A program made the position numbers and the translations under genes. Under the pieces are notes generated by a model that saw only the letters and a program-made list of their open reading frames with translations, had not been told where the DNA came from and ran no database searches. A stretch of 31,140 nt of DNA from a virus: positions 1-31,140 of IMG/VR virus record IMGVR_UViG_3300022929_000120; one strand, written 5' to 3'. Below are positions 1-9,100 of the stretch, piece by piece; the first letter of the stretch is position 1; every line of letters begins with the position of its first letter.

Positions 1-2
1 CA

Positions 3-398
3 ATATACAATTCTGTAATGAGCTATGACCCGTCAAGAGGTGCTAAATTTCCAACATACCTAGCTAATCAGGCGAAGTGGAAATGTCTAAACACGTTAAC
101 GAGGAACAAAAAGTTCCAAAAATGTAATCTTGAAGAACTTTTACGACAGCCTGAAGTGGAAGGTGACTTTGAGATTCATGAACATTATGAAGTCTTTTCT
201 TTATTTAAATTATTCTTGGAAAAAGAAAAAGACCAAAGATTTAAAAAAATAATTGACATGAGATACAATTCATGGTCTAATAAGCTAACACCTTGGAGCA
301 AGGTGGCCAAATCTCTAGGGATGAGCATACAAGGAGTGATTAACATTCACAACAGATGCTTATCGAAATTTGAAAAAGAATCAGTAAATTATGTATAA
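3..398 (+). CDS. Sigma-70-like factor, 5'-truncated by the window edge
   Basis: The visible part resembles an RNA polymerase sigma factor, which would direct host polymerase to phage promoters. The frame is open back to the first bases of the window (Ile-Tyr-Asn-Ser-Val before the first Met at position 18), and this reads as the run-up to sigma region 2. Next comes YDPSRGAKFPTYL, which matches the 'fDpsrG.kFsTY' core of region 2, followed by a basic stretch. The C-terminal 50 residues (WSKVAKSLGMSIQGVINIHN) look like the helix-turn-helix of region 4. The Met at 18 is therefore probably internal and the gene starts upstream of the window. The stop overlaps the SSB start by 8 nt (ATGTATAA), so the two are probably translationally coupled. 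It is shorter and more divergent than a housekeeping sigma, as expected for a phage late-transcription factor. Confidence 0.6.
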   Translation: MYNSVMSYDPSRGAKFPTYLANQAKWKCLNTLTRNKKFQKCNLEELLRQPEVEGDFEIHEHYEVFSLFKLFLEKEKDQRFKKIIDMRYNSWSNKLTPWSKVAKSLGMSIQGVINIHNRCLSKFEKESVNYV

Positions 399-783
399 CA
401 GTATTACAGCAGTAGGGTATCTTGTAAAAGATCCAGAAACACGTCAACTTAATGGCGGTAAGTCGGTGACACGTCTTCGTGTCGGTATCTCCCCAAGCAA
501 TGCTAAAACCAAATGCTTTATTGATTTAGAGGTTTGGGACAAGTTGTCGGAAATCGCATCAAAGTACCTGACTAAAGGTCGTGAGTTTGTGTTTTCTGGC
601 GAACTAGCAATGGACACTTGGGAAAACAAAGAAACTGGAAAACCTCAATCAAAGTATTTTATCAGAGGGAATAATATTCAATTCCTAAATTCTGGTAAGA
701 AAGACGATAGTCAATCTTCTTCCCCTTCAAATGCAGCTCCAGTCTCAGCTGGTCCAGCATCTGATGATGAACCTCCATTTTAA
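391..783 (+). CDS. ssb: Single-stranded DNA-binding protein
   Basis: This protein binds ssDNA during replication and recombination. At 130 aa it has the bacterial SSB layout. An N-terminal OB fold runs from about residue 1 to 103, with strands recognisable at the start (MYNSITAVGYLVKDPETR), around FIDLEVWDKLSE, and at KYFIRGNNIQF. A Ser/Pro/Ala-rich linker follows, then the acidic tip DDEPPF, close to the classical DDDIPF tip that recruits partner proteins. The intact tip argues that it works with host or phage replication enzymes. The gene overlaps the sigma-like gene upstream (8 nt) and the glycosyltransferase downstream (TAATG), placing it inside a coupled operon. There is no strong Shine-Dalgarno, in line with coupling. 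The assignment is secure; only the partners are unknown. Confidence 0.93.
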   Translation: MYNSITAVGYLVKDPETRQLNGGKSVTRLRVGISPSNAKTKCFIDLEVWDKLSEIASKYLTKGREFVFSGELAMDTWENKETGKPQSKYFIRGNNIQFLNSGKKDDSQSSSPSNAAPVSAGPASDDEPPF

Positions 784-1856
784 TGAAGATTTTAATCGAA
801 GCCCCTCTGAACTCGTTAAGCCTCGGTAATGTTTCTTTTAACATTATCCGAGAGCTTATCGGGCGGGGTCACGATGTGGGTATTTGGCCAACAGGTAAAA
901 TCGACCTGAAGGCTTATGATATTGACGATGATCTGAAAAAGAAAATCGAAAATAGTATCAATAATAGATATAATTATCTGAGCAGTGATGTTCCAAGCCT
1001 TAAAATTTGGCATCTGAACGGTTCAGAGAATAGAAAAAATTCTAACCAATATCTATTAACATTCTATGAATGCAACCAACCCACGGACATCGAGAAGAAA
1101 ATTTCTTCAAGCCAAACTCAAACATTCTTTAGTTCTTCCTGTGCTGCTGAGTTGTTTGGCGATGTATTCTGCCCATTGGGTTTCGATAAAGACTTCAAAG
1201 AAACGGAAAAAGAATACCTAAGTGGTATTACCCATTTTGGTTTAATGGGCAAGTTTGAACATAGAAAGCATACTGCTAAAATTATTCAGACTTGGCTAAA
1301 GAAATACGGAAATGATCCGAAGTATCAATTATCTTGTTTGGTTACTAACCCTTTCTACAAGAAAGAAGATATGGATGCTACAATCAATGCTGTATTAGGT
1401 GGGGAAAGATACACTAATATTAATTTCTTACCTCATTTAGAAAAGAATTCTGAAGTTAATGAATTTTTAAATGCAATCGACATTGATCTTACTGGATTAT
1501 CTGGAGCAGAAGGCTGGAATCTTCCTGCTTTTAACGCAACTTGTCTTGGCAAATGGAGCATTGTTCTTAATGCCACATCTCACAAAGATTGGGCTACTAA
1601 AGATAACTCTATCCTCGTCGAACCTTCAGGAGAAGTAGACTGTTATGATGAAGTCTTCTTTAAAAAAGGTTCGCCTTTCAATCAAGGAACTTTCTATGAT
1701 TGGAATGAAGAGGATGTAATCAATGCTATGGAACAAGCTGAAAAGAAAGTGGGACAAGTTAACACAGAAGGACGAAAGTTAGCAGACAAGTTGACTTATG
1801 AGAACACTGTGGATGTCATTTTAGCCCGTATTTCCAAGGATTTCGATCTGGCATAA
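783..1856 (+). CDS. Glycosyltransferase, GT-B fold (GT4-like)
   Basis: Likely transfers a sugar from a nucleotide-sugar donor. The acceptor (phage DNA, virion protein or host surface) cannot be told from sequence. The 357-aa protein starts with a GT-B type N-terminal strand and helix (MKILIEAPLNSLSLGNVSFN) and the IIRELIGRGHDVGIW signature. The hinge into the C-terminal domain is HFGLMGKFEHRK (residues 151-162), like the G-K-x-E-x-R-K donor-binding loop. The catalytic-type motif is E243-G-W-N-L-P-A-F, matching the EGxxLPxxE region of GT4 enzymes, although the second Glu is replaced. No signal peptide or membrane segment is seen. It starts in a TAATG overlap with ssb, so it is co-expressed with replication genes, which slightly favours DNA or early-host modification. 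Fold call good; specificity unknown. Confidence 0.78.
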   Translation: MKILIEAPLNSLSLGNVSFNIIRELIGRGHDVGIWPTGKIDLKAYDIDDDLKKKIENSINNRYNYLSSDVPSLKIWHLNGSENRKNSNQYLLTFYECNQPTDIEKKISSSQTQTFFSSSCAAELFGDVFCPLGFDKDFKETEKEYLSGITHFGLMGKFEHRKHTAKIIQTWLKKYGNDPKYQLSCLVTNPFYKKEDMDATINAVLGGERYTNINFLPHLEKNSEVNEFLNAIDIDLTGLSGAEGWNLPAFNATCLGKWSIVLNATSHKDWATKDNSILVEPSGEVDCYDEVFFKKGSPFNQGTFYDWNEEDVINAMEQAEKKVGQVNTEGRKLADKLTYENTVDVILARISKDFDLA

Positions 1857-1875
1857 GAAGTGTTAAAGAGTTTGT

Positions 1876-2190
1876 ATGATTGATACATTATTGTACGACT
1901 TGTTTAATGACTATGGTTTTAATAACCAAAATTATGTTAAAGATAAAGGAGATTCCTTTGAACTGAAAGTGGAACTCGCTGGATTCTCGAAAGAGGATGT
2001 TGATATTGAAGCTACTGAAGATAGGCTCACAATTAAGACTAATCCAGAAGGTCGAAAGAAAACTTTCTCTGTTCAACTTTTTAAAAAGGTCGAAACAGAA
2101 TCTATTACCTGTGAAATGGATAATGGATTGCTGATTATAGACCTACCTAAAAAGGGAAGATCGAAACCAACCAAAATTAAAGTCAATTAA
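1876..2190 (+). CDS. hsp20: Small heat-shock protein (Hsp20/alpha-crystallin)
   Basis: An ATP-independent holdase chaperone that keeps unfolded proteins soluble. The 104-aa protein is nearly all alpha-crystallin domain. FELKVELAGFSKEDVDIEA (about residues 28-46) is the classic 'v.adlPGf.kedi.i' start, DRLTIK the next strand, and the GLLIIDLPK ending (about 84-92) matches the GvLxixlPK motif. The N-terminal arm is short (about 25 residues) and a brief basic tail follows. Oligomers may therefore be smaller than in host sHSPs; that is an inference. It lies 20 nt after the glycosyltransferase and is the last gene before a strong terminator. Phage-borne hsp20 is known in cyanophages and other aquatic phages, where it is thought to help virion proteins fold or assemble. 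Confidence 0.9.
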   Translation: MIDTLLYDLFNDYGFNNQNYVKDKGDSFELKVELAGFSKEDVDIEATEDRLTIKTNPEGRKKTFSVQLFKKVETESITCEMDNGLLIIDLPKKGRSKPTKIKVN

Positions 2191-2193
2191 AAT

Positions 2194-2222
2194 AACGGGG
2201 GTGGAAACGCCCCCGTTTTTAT
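2194..2222 (+). terminator. Rho-independent terminator after hsp20
   Basis: A 10-bp stem, AACGGGGGTG paired with CGCCCCCGTT (one U-G wobble), is closed by a GAAA tetraloop and followed by TTTTT and an AT-rich run. It begins four nt after the hsp20 stop and ends the ssb-glycosyltransferase-hsp20 transcript on the plus strand. The minus strand lacks a good U-tract. Confidence 0.9.
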
Positions 2223-2223
2223 T

Positions 2224-2234
2224 TATAATAAATT
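2224..2234 (+). promoter_or_regulatory. TATAAT five bases before a start codon
   Basis: A perfect TATAAT lies at 2224-2229, then AAATT, then the ATG at 2235. It sits directly behind a terminator, so the next gene needs its own promoter. The hexamer-to-ATG spacing equals that of the GTG-hexamer elements elsewhere in the window. If used as a -10 box, transcription would start at about the ATG. No clear -35 element was seen. Confidence 0.4.
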
Positions 2235-2621
2235 ATGCCTTTATATACTTATAAGCACCCAGAAACAGATGAACATAAAGATCTTTTCCAATCTATGGAC
2301 GAAGAACATATTTATATAGATGATTTTGGTGTTGAGTGGCAGAGGGTATTCTACGCGCCTAACGCCTCTATCGACTCCAACATTGATCCGTTTAGCCAAA
2401 GGCAGTTCACGGACAGCACAGGAGCAAAGAAGGGTACTATGGGTGATATGCTTGACTATTCATCAGAAATGAGCGCAAGACGAGCAGAAAAATCTGGAGG
2501 AGTAGATCCTATTAAGAAAAAATACTTTGATGATTATGCTGCTAAGAGAAATGGTCAGCGGCATATAGCAGAGAAGAAACAGACTTACGAGAGCAAGAAT
2601 GTTAAGATTGATTATGATTAA
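2235..2621 (+). CDS. FmdB-like protein lacking zinc cysteines
   Basis: Function unknown. The N-terminus MPLYTYKHPETDEHKDLF follows the 'MPtYeY.C..CG..fe' beginning of FmdB-type putative regulatory zinc ribbons. The cysteine positions are occupied by His/Pro/Glu/Thr, and the whole 128-aa protein has no cysteine. The ribbon therefore probably keeps its beta-hairpin without metal. The rest is polar and helical with a charged tail (DPIKKKYFDDYAAKRNGQRH), which could contact nucleic acid or another protein. The gene follows a terminator and has its own TATAAT-like box. Its stop codon overlaps that of the convergent LamG-like gene by two bases, so the two genes meet tail to tail with no terminator between them. 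Confidence 0.55.
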   Translation: MPLYTYKHPETDEHKDLFQSMDEEHIYIDDFGVEWQRVFYAPNASIDSNIDPFSQRQFTDSTGAKKGTMGDMLDYSSEMSARRAEKSGGVDPIKKKYFDDYAAKRNGQRHIAEKKQTYESKNVKIDYD

Positions 2622-3289
2622 AGACCAAACCTACCTTTGGTAGCATTGTAGTTTTGAAGGATCTCTGCTTGCGTAAGAGCTTTCTCATATACCCTAAAGC
2701 TTGCAATATTTCCTGTCCAATCGTATGGTGTTGCATAAATTCTAGCGCTACCTATAACTAGATCGTGAGAAAATTCAAAACTGGTTATCGTATCGGTATC
2801 TTTTAATTCAGAATTTGCGTATAATTTAGCTGAAGATCCGCTAAAAGTCAAAACTGTATGAAACCACACATTGCTTGTTATGGAAAAATCTGTGTCATTT
2901 ACATTCCAAGATCTATCTTGGATTCCCCAAGCTAATTTCCCGTTATGATACCCAGCGTAAACTCTTCTACTGTCAACCCATTGGCTATTAAAGAATAAAA
3001 ACTCATTGTCACTCGTTCCAGATTTTTTAGCCCAAACTTCATAAGTTAAATCTTGAGTTGTTGGGTTTTTTCCTGAACCATAATTAGTGCTAACTCTATC
3101 CTCCGTACCATCAAAAACAATAGAATTATCACTAAATGAAGCATTAACTATAGTTCCATTATTGCCTTGGCTACTTCTGTCATACCAAGTCGATCCACTT
3201 CCAGAATAAGACAGCTTATCGGAAGCATCCAAATTTAAAACCAATTGATCTGTAACGATATTTTTACTATTTTTAATTTTTAAGCCCAT
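2618..3289 (-). CDS. LamG/concanavalin-like virion protein
   Basis: Probably a beta-jellyroll protein displayed on the virion, for surface binding or decoration. The 223-aa protein opens with a short lead, then LVLNLDASDKLSYSGSGSTW followed by YDRSSQGNNGTIVNASF (about residues 17-53). This is the usual opening of Laminin-G-3/ConA-like domains in phage tail proteins. Other typical strands follow: SIVFDGTEDRVST, LTYEVWAKKS, VWFHTVLTFSGSSAKLYANS and NIASFRVYEKALTQAEILQNYNA, the last being the highly typical end of the domain. There is no signal peptide, as expected for a phage structural protein. It is the last gene of the minus-strand tail operon, 4 nt after a tail tube-like gene, a position where host-recognition proteins are common. 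The sugar or protein ligand is unknown. Confidence 0.82.
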   Translation of the reverse strand: MGLKIKNSKNIVTDQLVLNLDASDKLSYSGSGSTWYDRSSQGNNGTIVNASFSDNSIVFDGTEDRVSTNYGSGKNPTTQDLTYEVWAKKSGTSDNEFLFFNSQWVDSRRVYAGYHNGKLAWGIQDRSWNVNDTDFSITSNVWFHTVLTFSGSSAKLYANSELKDTDTITSFEFSHDLVIGSARIYATPYDWTGNIASFRVYEKALTQAEILQNYNATKGRFGL

Positions 3290-3293
3290 AATT

Positions 3294-4382
3294 TTAATTG
3301 GTTATCTCAAAGCTAAATCCTAAAGAATAAGTCATTTGATCATTAACACCCATCTGATAGGATGAGCTTTCCAACTTAAGATCCTCAAACGAAAATGTAT
3401 TCTGATATTCTTCTCCAGTATCCATGACTTGAATATCAAAGTTGTATCCAGACTCACTAGTAATCAAAGATGCAATCTCTCCTGTAGCAAAACCAGACAC
3501 TAAAAACTCTAGGTTAACAGATGAGGTAATTGGGTATTGAATCTTCCTTCCATATGGATAGTCGCTCCCCAAACCAAACAGATCCACTCTATTGATTGGG
3601 ATGTTGAACGAGAATGATTGTAGGTGAGCGTCACCACTGATAGGCGCACCGCCAATCTGCAAATTCTGCAATGTCACATTAACATCTGTAGGTGAGCATA
3701 ATGGCGGCTTGAATCTATTGATGTTACTGTAATAATCAAAACCACTAATACTAGCGTCAACTAGTTTCACCTCTCCAACGTTACTATTGTTACCTGAATT
3801 GAGATTAATTGCTGGTATCTCATACTCAGCTGAAGAAGCTATTTGAGTATTAATGTTGGAGCATTTATATGAGGTAGATACCACAGGCAAAGATCCTATC
3901 GAAAAACCCAAAGAGTAATTAGTTAAGAATGCATTTCCTATAGAAATGACTTCAGAGATATTATCGCTCGACAAATTAAAAGATAGATCATCATTTTCAA
4001 TCATATCTGACCCTTGATCAGGATGATTTGCTATGTAAAAATTTTGATCCTCATTAGTGTAACCCTTGAAAAAACCAGTACCATCATAAGATGGGTTTGA
4101 ATCAACAAGCCCCAACATATTTTCATTAAGCATCGCTGGGGTGTAGTAATAGCTGATAGATAAATCAACGTCTGGCATTCTAGTTATGTCATTAACGGCC
4201 AGACCTTTAGATCCAATTTGTTTGGACTTTTGTCTTTGTTGGGAAAAGCCAACTGACACGCTTTGAACAGCGCTCATGCAAGCGCCACTCATGTCGTTTC
4301 CAAATCTATCACCAGTTGTGAATGCTGGTCTCTGACCAATAATCACTAGCGCATTGTTGCTCTTTAAAATATCTCTAGCCAT
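3294..4382 (-). CDS. Tail tube-like paralogue, downstream of the tape measure
   Basis: A 362-aa structural protein homologous to the main tube candidate at 16816-17913. Both have FLTNYSLGFSIGSLPVVSTS (residues 152-171 here) versus YLTDYTLDLSVGSLPTVSVS. Both also share a C-terminal block with HLQSFSFNIPINR, YPYGRKIQYPI and ITSESGYNF, against HIQSASLSIPLSR, YAYARAVDFPI and IDDESGYNL. Length and order of blocks agree, so the genes are full-length paralogues. Lying after the tape measure and two other tail genes, this copy probably forms a distal ring or tube-initiation layer at the tail tip rather than the repeating tube (inference). The ATG is well placed: an AGGAAG Shine-Dalgarno lies just upstream, overlapping the stop of the preceding gene. 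Confidence 0.65.
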   Translation of the reverse strand: MARDILKSNNALVIIGQRPAFTTGDRFGNDMSGACMSAVQSVSVGFSQQRQKSKQIGSKGLAVNDITRMPDVDLSISYYYTPAMLNENMLGLVDSNPSYDGTGFFKGYTNEDQNFYIANHPDQGSDMIENDDLSFNLSSDNISEVISIGNAFLTNYSLGFSIGSLPVVSTSYKCSNINTQIASSAEYEIPAINLNSGNNSNVGEVKLVDASISGFDYYSNINRFKPPLCSPTDVNVTLQNLQIGGAPISGDAHLQSFSFNIPINRVDLFGLGSDYPYGRKIQYPITSSVNLEFLVSGFATGEIASLITSESGYNFDIQVMDTGEEYQNTFSFEDLKLESSSYQMGVNDQMTYSLGFSFEITN

Positions 4383-4383
4383 A

Positions 4384-5337
4384 TCAACTTCCTGTTGGGA
4401 TTACACCTAAAACATCTTCTACTAATGCCACATTTAAATCATGTGCATTATAAAACTTCCACGTATGATCCCATTCTGGACAATACATAACTTTTGGTCT
4501 ATTATAAACAGATTCTATATCATGTCTAAACCTTCTGTATCCAGCCTTATTCTCTAAGAAATGTAGCATACATTTTAGCTGCTTATCACTAATATCTGTA
4601 AAAGTATAATTAACTGGGAATGAAGCGTTGTTATCTTTTGTTTTGATTCTTTGTTTAAATGAGTTTTTAAATTCAAGAACCTCATTCTTTAGCTTTACAT
4701 CGTTCTGGAAACCAATATCAGGCTTAAAGAAAAAATCTTGAGTCCAAAATGAAGAAGACCCCGTTGGGGAGTACTCTGCTGAAGACGCATGATCCCCAGT
4801 GCAATAATAAAAATTATTTAATTTATTAGTATTATTATTCATGTACACCACATCATATTTTTCATATTCTGATGATGAGTCAAATGTGGGGACATTTAAA
4901 TTAACAAAATTCATCCCAGACCAATTAAATAGATTTGGCGCTTCATCTACAGAATAAGAAACAGCAACTTCATAGTGCTGATTATTCATATGATTGATAC
5001 CATAATTATCTGAGACCCCAGATAAAGATTTATAAATGCCGCTATTATCAATATTAAATTCAAATAATTGATTACCATTCTTACTCTCAATAAATGCAGC
5101 TATTTTTTGGGCATTGGTTTCATTGACATCATATCTAACTTGATATTCAGCCATTAAACTATTGAGTGAAGATGGAATAGAATTTATCTGAAAGTCATCA
5201 ACTTCATAAGTAAAGTTTTTTGATTTAAAAGATGCCTTCGAACCATAAACAGGAGTTAGATTGAGATCTGCATAATCAGTCTCAATTGTTACCCCAGAAA
5301 TGTTTGAATCTCTATTATAAAATAAATCAGAAGCCAT
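4384..5337 (-). CDS. Minor tail protein with duplicated domain and CBM-like insert
   Basis: Probably a distal tail protein. Two similar domains frame an inserted module. The N-terminal copy has YQVRYDVNETNAQKIAAFIE followed by SKNGNQLFEF; the C-terminal copy has FPVNYTFTDISDKQLKCMLH followed by FLENKAGYRRF. Both pair a beta strand with a helix and a 'G-x-x-x-F' strand, as in lambda gpM-like or DUF2460-like minor tail proteins. Between them lies about 50 residues with YEKYDVVYMNN, NNFYYCTGDHASS and SPTGSSSFWTQ. That is the 'Y.kgDvV...YYc..dH.s...P.....W' pattern of CBM5/12-type carbohydrate-binding modules. The longest open frame begins two codons earlier at a TTG (5343); I chose ATG 5337 (317 aa), which still overlaps the preceding gene by 11 nt. 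The fold calls are by eye; the order in the operon supports a tail-tip role. Confidence 0.6.
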   Translation of the reverse strand: MASDLFYNRDSNISGVTIETDYADLNLTPVYGSKASFKSKNFTYEVDDFQINSIPSSLNSLMAEYQVRYDVNETNAQKIAAFIESKNGNQLFEFNIDNSGIYKSLSGVSDNYGINHMNNQHYEVAVSYSVDEAPNLFNWSGMNFVNLNVPTFDSSSEYEKYDVVYMNNNTNKLNNFYYCTGDHASSAEYSPTGSSSFWTQDFFFKPDIGFQNDVKLKNEVLEFKNSFKQRIKTKDNNASFPVNYTFTDISDKQLKCMLHFLENKAGYRRFRHDIESVYNRPKVMYCPEWDHTWKFYNAHDLNVALVEDVLGVIPTGS

Positions 5338-6121
5338 GACCAATATAATTTAAATTTAAAACCGCAGAACCATTATCAGAAGCAGATAAAGACTCACTCA
5401 CTAATGTAGCATTAGGGACAGTAAGAGCTTGAATATCATCCCCACCCCGACCATCTATATCAAAAGATAATGTTTTATTTTCTCTATTAGTTAAAAAATT
5501 GAAAGCGTCTTGAGGTTGAGCCTCATCGACTTCAATTTGAACCTGAACTGCATATTCTAATGGGGGTATCAATTCTATATCAACAGCGCTCTCTTGACCA
5601 ATAGAGAAATGAGGCTTTCTATTAGCTGTAATTGAATAATCAAAACCAATGACTCTATTTGTTGTGGAGTTGTCGCATGTTATACTGATAGACCCCTGAG
5701 ATGGAATATAAATATTACTTATTGAGCTACCAACCTCACTAGACTCCTGACTAGAGCTAGTTAATTCATCCAAAACAATAAGAGAAGCATTAACTTTTGG
5801 AACAGACCCAACAGCACAATTAACAGAATAATTAGTTAAATAACCACTAGAAAAACTATAAGATAAATTATTATAGCGAATGTTACCAGTGATACTACTA
5901 GCGCCAGTATAATCTAAAACAGGATCATCATAAATCAGATGCCTACTAATAGAAACTTTCTGCTGTGTCCCACCACCAACAGTAGTTAAACCCTTCTTAG
6001 ATCCTAAAGGTTTAAGAATGTTTGCGGTGTTGGAGTATGAGAAATCTACAGAGCTGATACCAGATAACTCTGATCCAGCTATGTTGATATTTACTTCGTC
6101 ATTTAATCTTGATCCAAACAT
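5327..6121 (-). CDS. Tail tube-like paralogue, first gene after the tape measure
   Basis: A 264-aa structural protein that starts in a TAATG overlap with the tape measure stop. It carries the family signature YLTNYSVNCAVGSVPKVNAS (residues 94-113), matching YLTDYTLDLSVGSLPTVSVS in the main tube candidate. The upstream part also parallels the family (ISSVDFSYSNTANILKPLGS, compare ANYSFNISRQDVNQFGQLGK). The family's C-terminal block is weaker, with PPLEYAVQVQIEVDEAQ in its place, so the protein is a shorter, more diverged member. Position directly after a tape measure is where the distal tail protein (Dit) or tube-initiator lies in siphoviruses, and these share the tube fold; Dit-like function is therefore plausible. 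No transmembrane or signal segment was seen. Confidence 0.55.
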   Translation of the reverse strand: MFGSRLNDEVNINIAGSELSGISSVDFSYSNTANILKPLGSKKGLTTVGGGTQQKVSISRHLIYDDPVLDYTGASSITGNIRYNNLSYSFSSGYLTNYSVNCAVGSVPKVNASLIVLDELTSSSQESSEVGSSISNIYIPSQGSISITCDNSTTNRVIGFDYSITANRKPHFSIGQESAVDIELIPPLEYAVQVQIEVDEAQPQDAFNFLTNRENKTLSFDIDGRGGDDIQALTVPNATLVSESLSASDNGSAVLNLNYIGHGF

Positions 6122-9100
6122 TATCTTCTAAGTTGTCCTCCTAATCTTTGCTCATCAGCGATTACCTGCTTAACAGCAACTTTAATCCTTTCAGAAAGTT
6201 GTCTCTGTTGATCTGTAGCATCTTGTCCTGAAGTTTGAGTGTCTGTACCATTAGACCCATTAACGGTAATATTAATTTCCCCTGTAGATTGAGATGCTTC
6301 AGTAGCTAAAATTAACTCATCTAACTTTGAAACTAAATCAGTATTGTCAACCCCTGCTCCAGAGTTAAGAGCTTGTAGGTTACCTGCTCCGATATTTCTT
6401 GTGGCAGCGGCGTTCATTACGAACTCTCCACCAGAAAGCATTGCAGGTACTGTATCAACTCCACCAGCGGCAGGAATTAACCCTCCTGTAGCTCTAAGGA
6501 GAGGTAACATAGGATAACTTCCCCTTATGTCCCCATCTTCACTAAACAGATCACCCATATCACGATCCATCCCGCCACTACGAATTATTGTTGTTCTGGC
6601 AGATGAACTTTTTGGTGTGAAAGGCGTAGCTTGAGGTATTGATGTGACAGGCGTAGCTTGAGGTATCCCACTATCAAACCTTCTATTGCTGAATAAATTC
6701 TTTAAGCCCCCAAAAGTTTCCCCTCCAAATTCATTACCGCCAAAAATAGTACCTTTCAATCCAGCTCCAAGCTTAGCTCCAAATGACCCTTCTGTACCTG
6801 AGAACCCAGCCTTAAATCCAGCACCCATAGTCTTTATGAGAGCGCCAACACCAGCCGATATAGCTGCACTTTTTAGACCATCTATTAAAGCTTTTTTATT
6901 GGCTTTTTCTTGCTCTTTAGCTTGCTGCCTAGCGTTCATTTCACTAGCGTATAAATCAAAAGCCTGACGCTTAGCATCTTGGACCTTCTGGAATTGAGGA
7001 TTATTCCTTCTTCCAAACATAGTCATTCTTCCACTCTCAGCATCAAGGAAAGCTCCACTACTAGTAATGGTATCTCTGTTCAGGGCTACTGGGGTTTGAG
7101 TAGCAAAAGAAAGTAGATTTGCTGCGCCCTTAATCGCTCCAGCTCCATTCATGCCCGGGGTGGTGAACATTCCTTCGCGATCTTTGACTTGACCTCCAGA
7201 TGCAAAACCTTGAAGAGAACCATTATTTAATGCGGACATGAAACCCATACCGTATTTCCTGACAGCTTTCTTATTCATGACGAACTCACCACCCATAAGC
7301 ATAGCTGGAACGTCATCTTTAGTGCCTGAACCTCCACGGATTGGCCCCCCACCTTGTTTCCCGACCCCAAAACTATCTAAAATATCATTAACAGCGCTTT
7401 TCATGAACGCACGACTTATTAAGTTTAAGAACTCTGCCGCAGTACCAAGTAAGACATCACCAAGATTTTCTCCTTTTTGGATTGCGTCTAACATTGCGTT
7501 TCCAATATTATGAGCGAAAGAGAGAGATGCATCCTTTAAACTTTCGTTTAATTCGTTTGAATTTTCAAGTGCCGTGGGTATTGCTTCGCCCATTCTGTCA
7601 AAAACCCCCCTCTCCATCTCAAGCCTTCTAATCTCTAGTGGTAAACTTTTTGTTTTTGTCGGATCTTCTTCTACTATACGCTGCGCTATTGCAAGACGAT
7701 TAGCACTAGCAGATTCAGATCGAGAAAATGGAGCTAAATTTTTAGAGAGAGTCTCATTAATTTTAGCTAGTTCGGAAAGTGACAATTCTTGATTTTTAGC
7801 AGCATCGACACCGTCTTTTTCTGCTCTTGTATTTTCTTGTATTTCTTGCTCTAAATCGTTAACAGTCTTTTTAAATCTATTATACTCCTCTTCCACCACC
7901 CCGATTCCAATTATATTAAAAGCCTCTCTTGTTATGTCCCTCACAGTCTGCATAGCATCCACGTTAGGATCTTTTAAAGTTGAGATTTTATCTGGAAACA
8001 TGTTTTGGATAGATTTTGGAAAATCTATAGTCCTAGCTCTGGCATCAATACCAGTTTGTCCTTCACCCCCGCTGATACGCGCCAAAGATTGCTGTAACGC
8101 AGCAATTTGGTTATTTAAATCCTGCACCCTCCCTTGTCGGCCAAGCTGGTTAGCTTCCTCTTTTTGCCTCCCCAAAGATCTCAATTGAGCTTGGATTCTA
8201 GATCTTTCTTCAGCACTAACGTTTTTCTTTCCAAACTGAATTGTTTGAGCAGTCAAAGCTCTTTCCGCTTCTATTTCTTTTATTAATTGTTTTTGCTTGG
8301 TTAGCTCTGCGGTCTCGTCTTGCCTGTTTTTTAACGTCTTTGAAGAAGCCTCAAATATACCTTCATTTTGGTCGAGTTGTATCCTGAGACTTTCCATAAG
8401 GCTTTTACCTACCTCATCATTTAAACCATTAGTATTATAAATTTTCTTTACTATATCTAAGACTTTACCTTTCTTGGCAAGATCTTCAGTGCTGATATTT
8501 AAAATTTCCTTTTCTATATTTTGGATTTGTTCATCTTCGAGTTTCAATCTGGTTAACTCTTCTCTCTGTTCACCTATAAAATCTAAGTTTTTACTAGCCA
8601 AATCATTTAAAAGTTTTTGCTGCTCGGCTTTCTGTTTTAAAGCTAATAGAGCATTATCATCTATGCCTCCTAAAGCCTCAGCTCTCATAATCTGCTTATC
8701 TGTGTCGGTAAGTGTTTTAAGATTTTCTTTTCTAATCTCTATAGCGGTTCCCAGTCTAGCTTTTGCGTTAGCTAAATTAATGCTATCTATTTTAGTTCGC
8801 TTCTCTGCGGCTTCATTTATTTTTTGCTCTAAAGCTGCTAAAGCTAGAACAGAACTTATATCTGCATTTTTAGCTGATTTTAAAAAATCGCCTCTTATGC
8901 TACCTCTTTTACGCGCCTCTTCGACAGAAATACCGCCCTCTTTTTGTATCTTTGACCCAAGCCTTCTAAACTCTAGTTCGTCTTGAACTTGTTTATCAGT
9001 TATGCCCCCTTTAAATGAGCTTAGCCGCTTTTGTAAAGATTTTCCTTTTGTGGTATTCTCTGCTATAAAATCATCTATCATTTCTTGAGGCACAGCAAAC

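Noticed and set aside
8474-8986. Plus-strand open frame of 170 codons, and other plus-strand frames at 6686-11410
   Set aside because: They lie opposite the tape measure gene and read as Ser/Phe/Leu-rich or Pro-rich strings, typical of the reverse complement of a helical, Lys/Glu-rich gene. No gene-like start sites.
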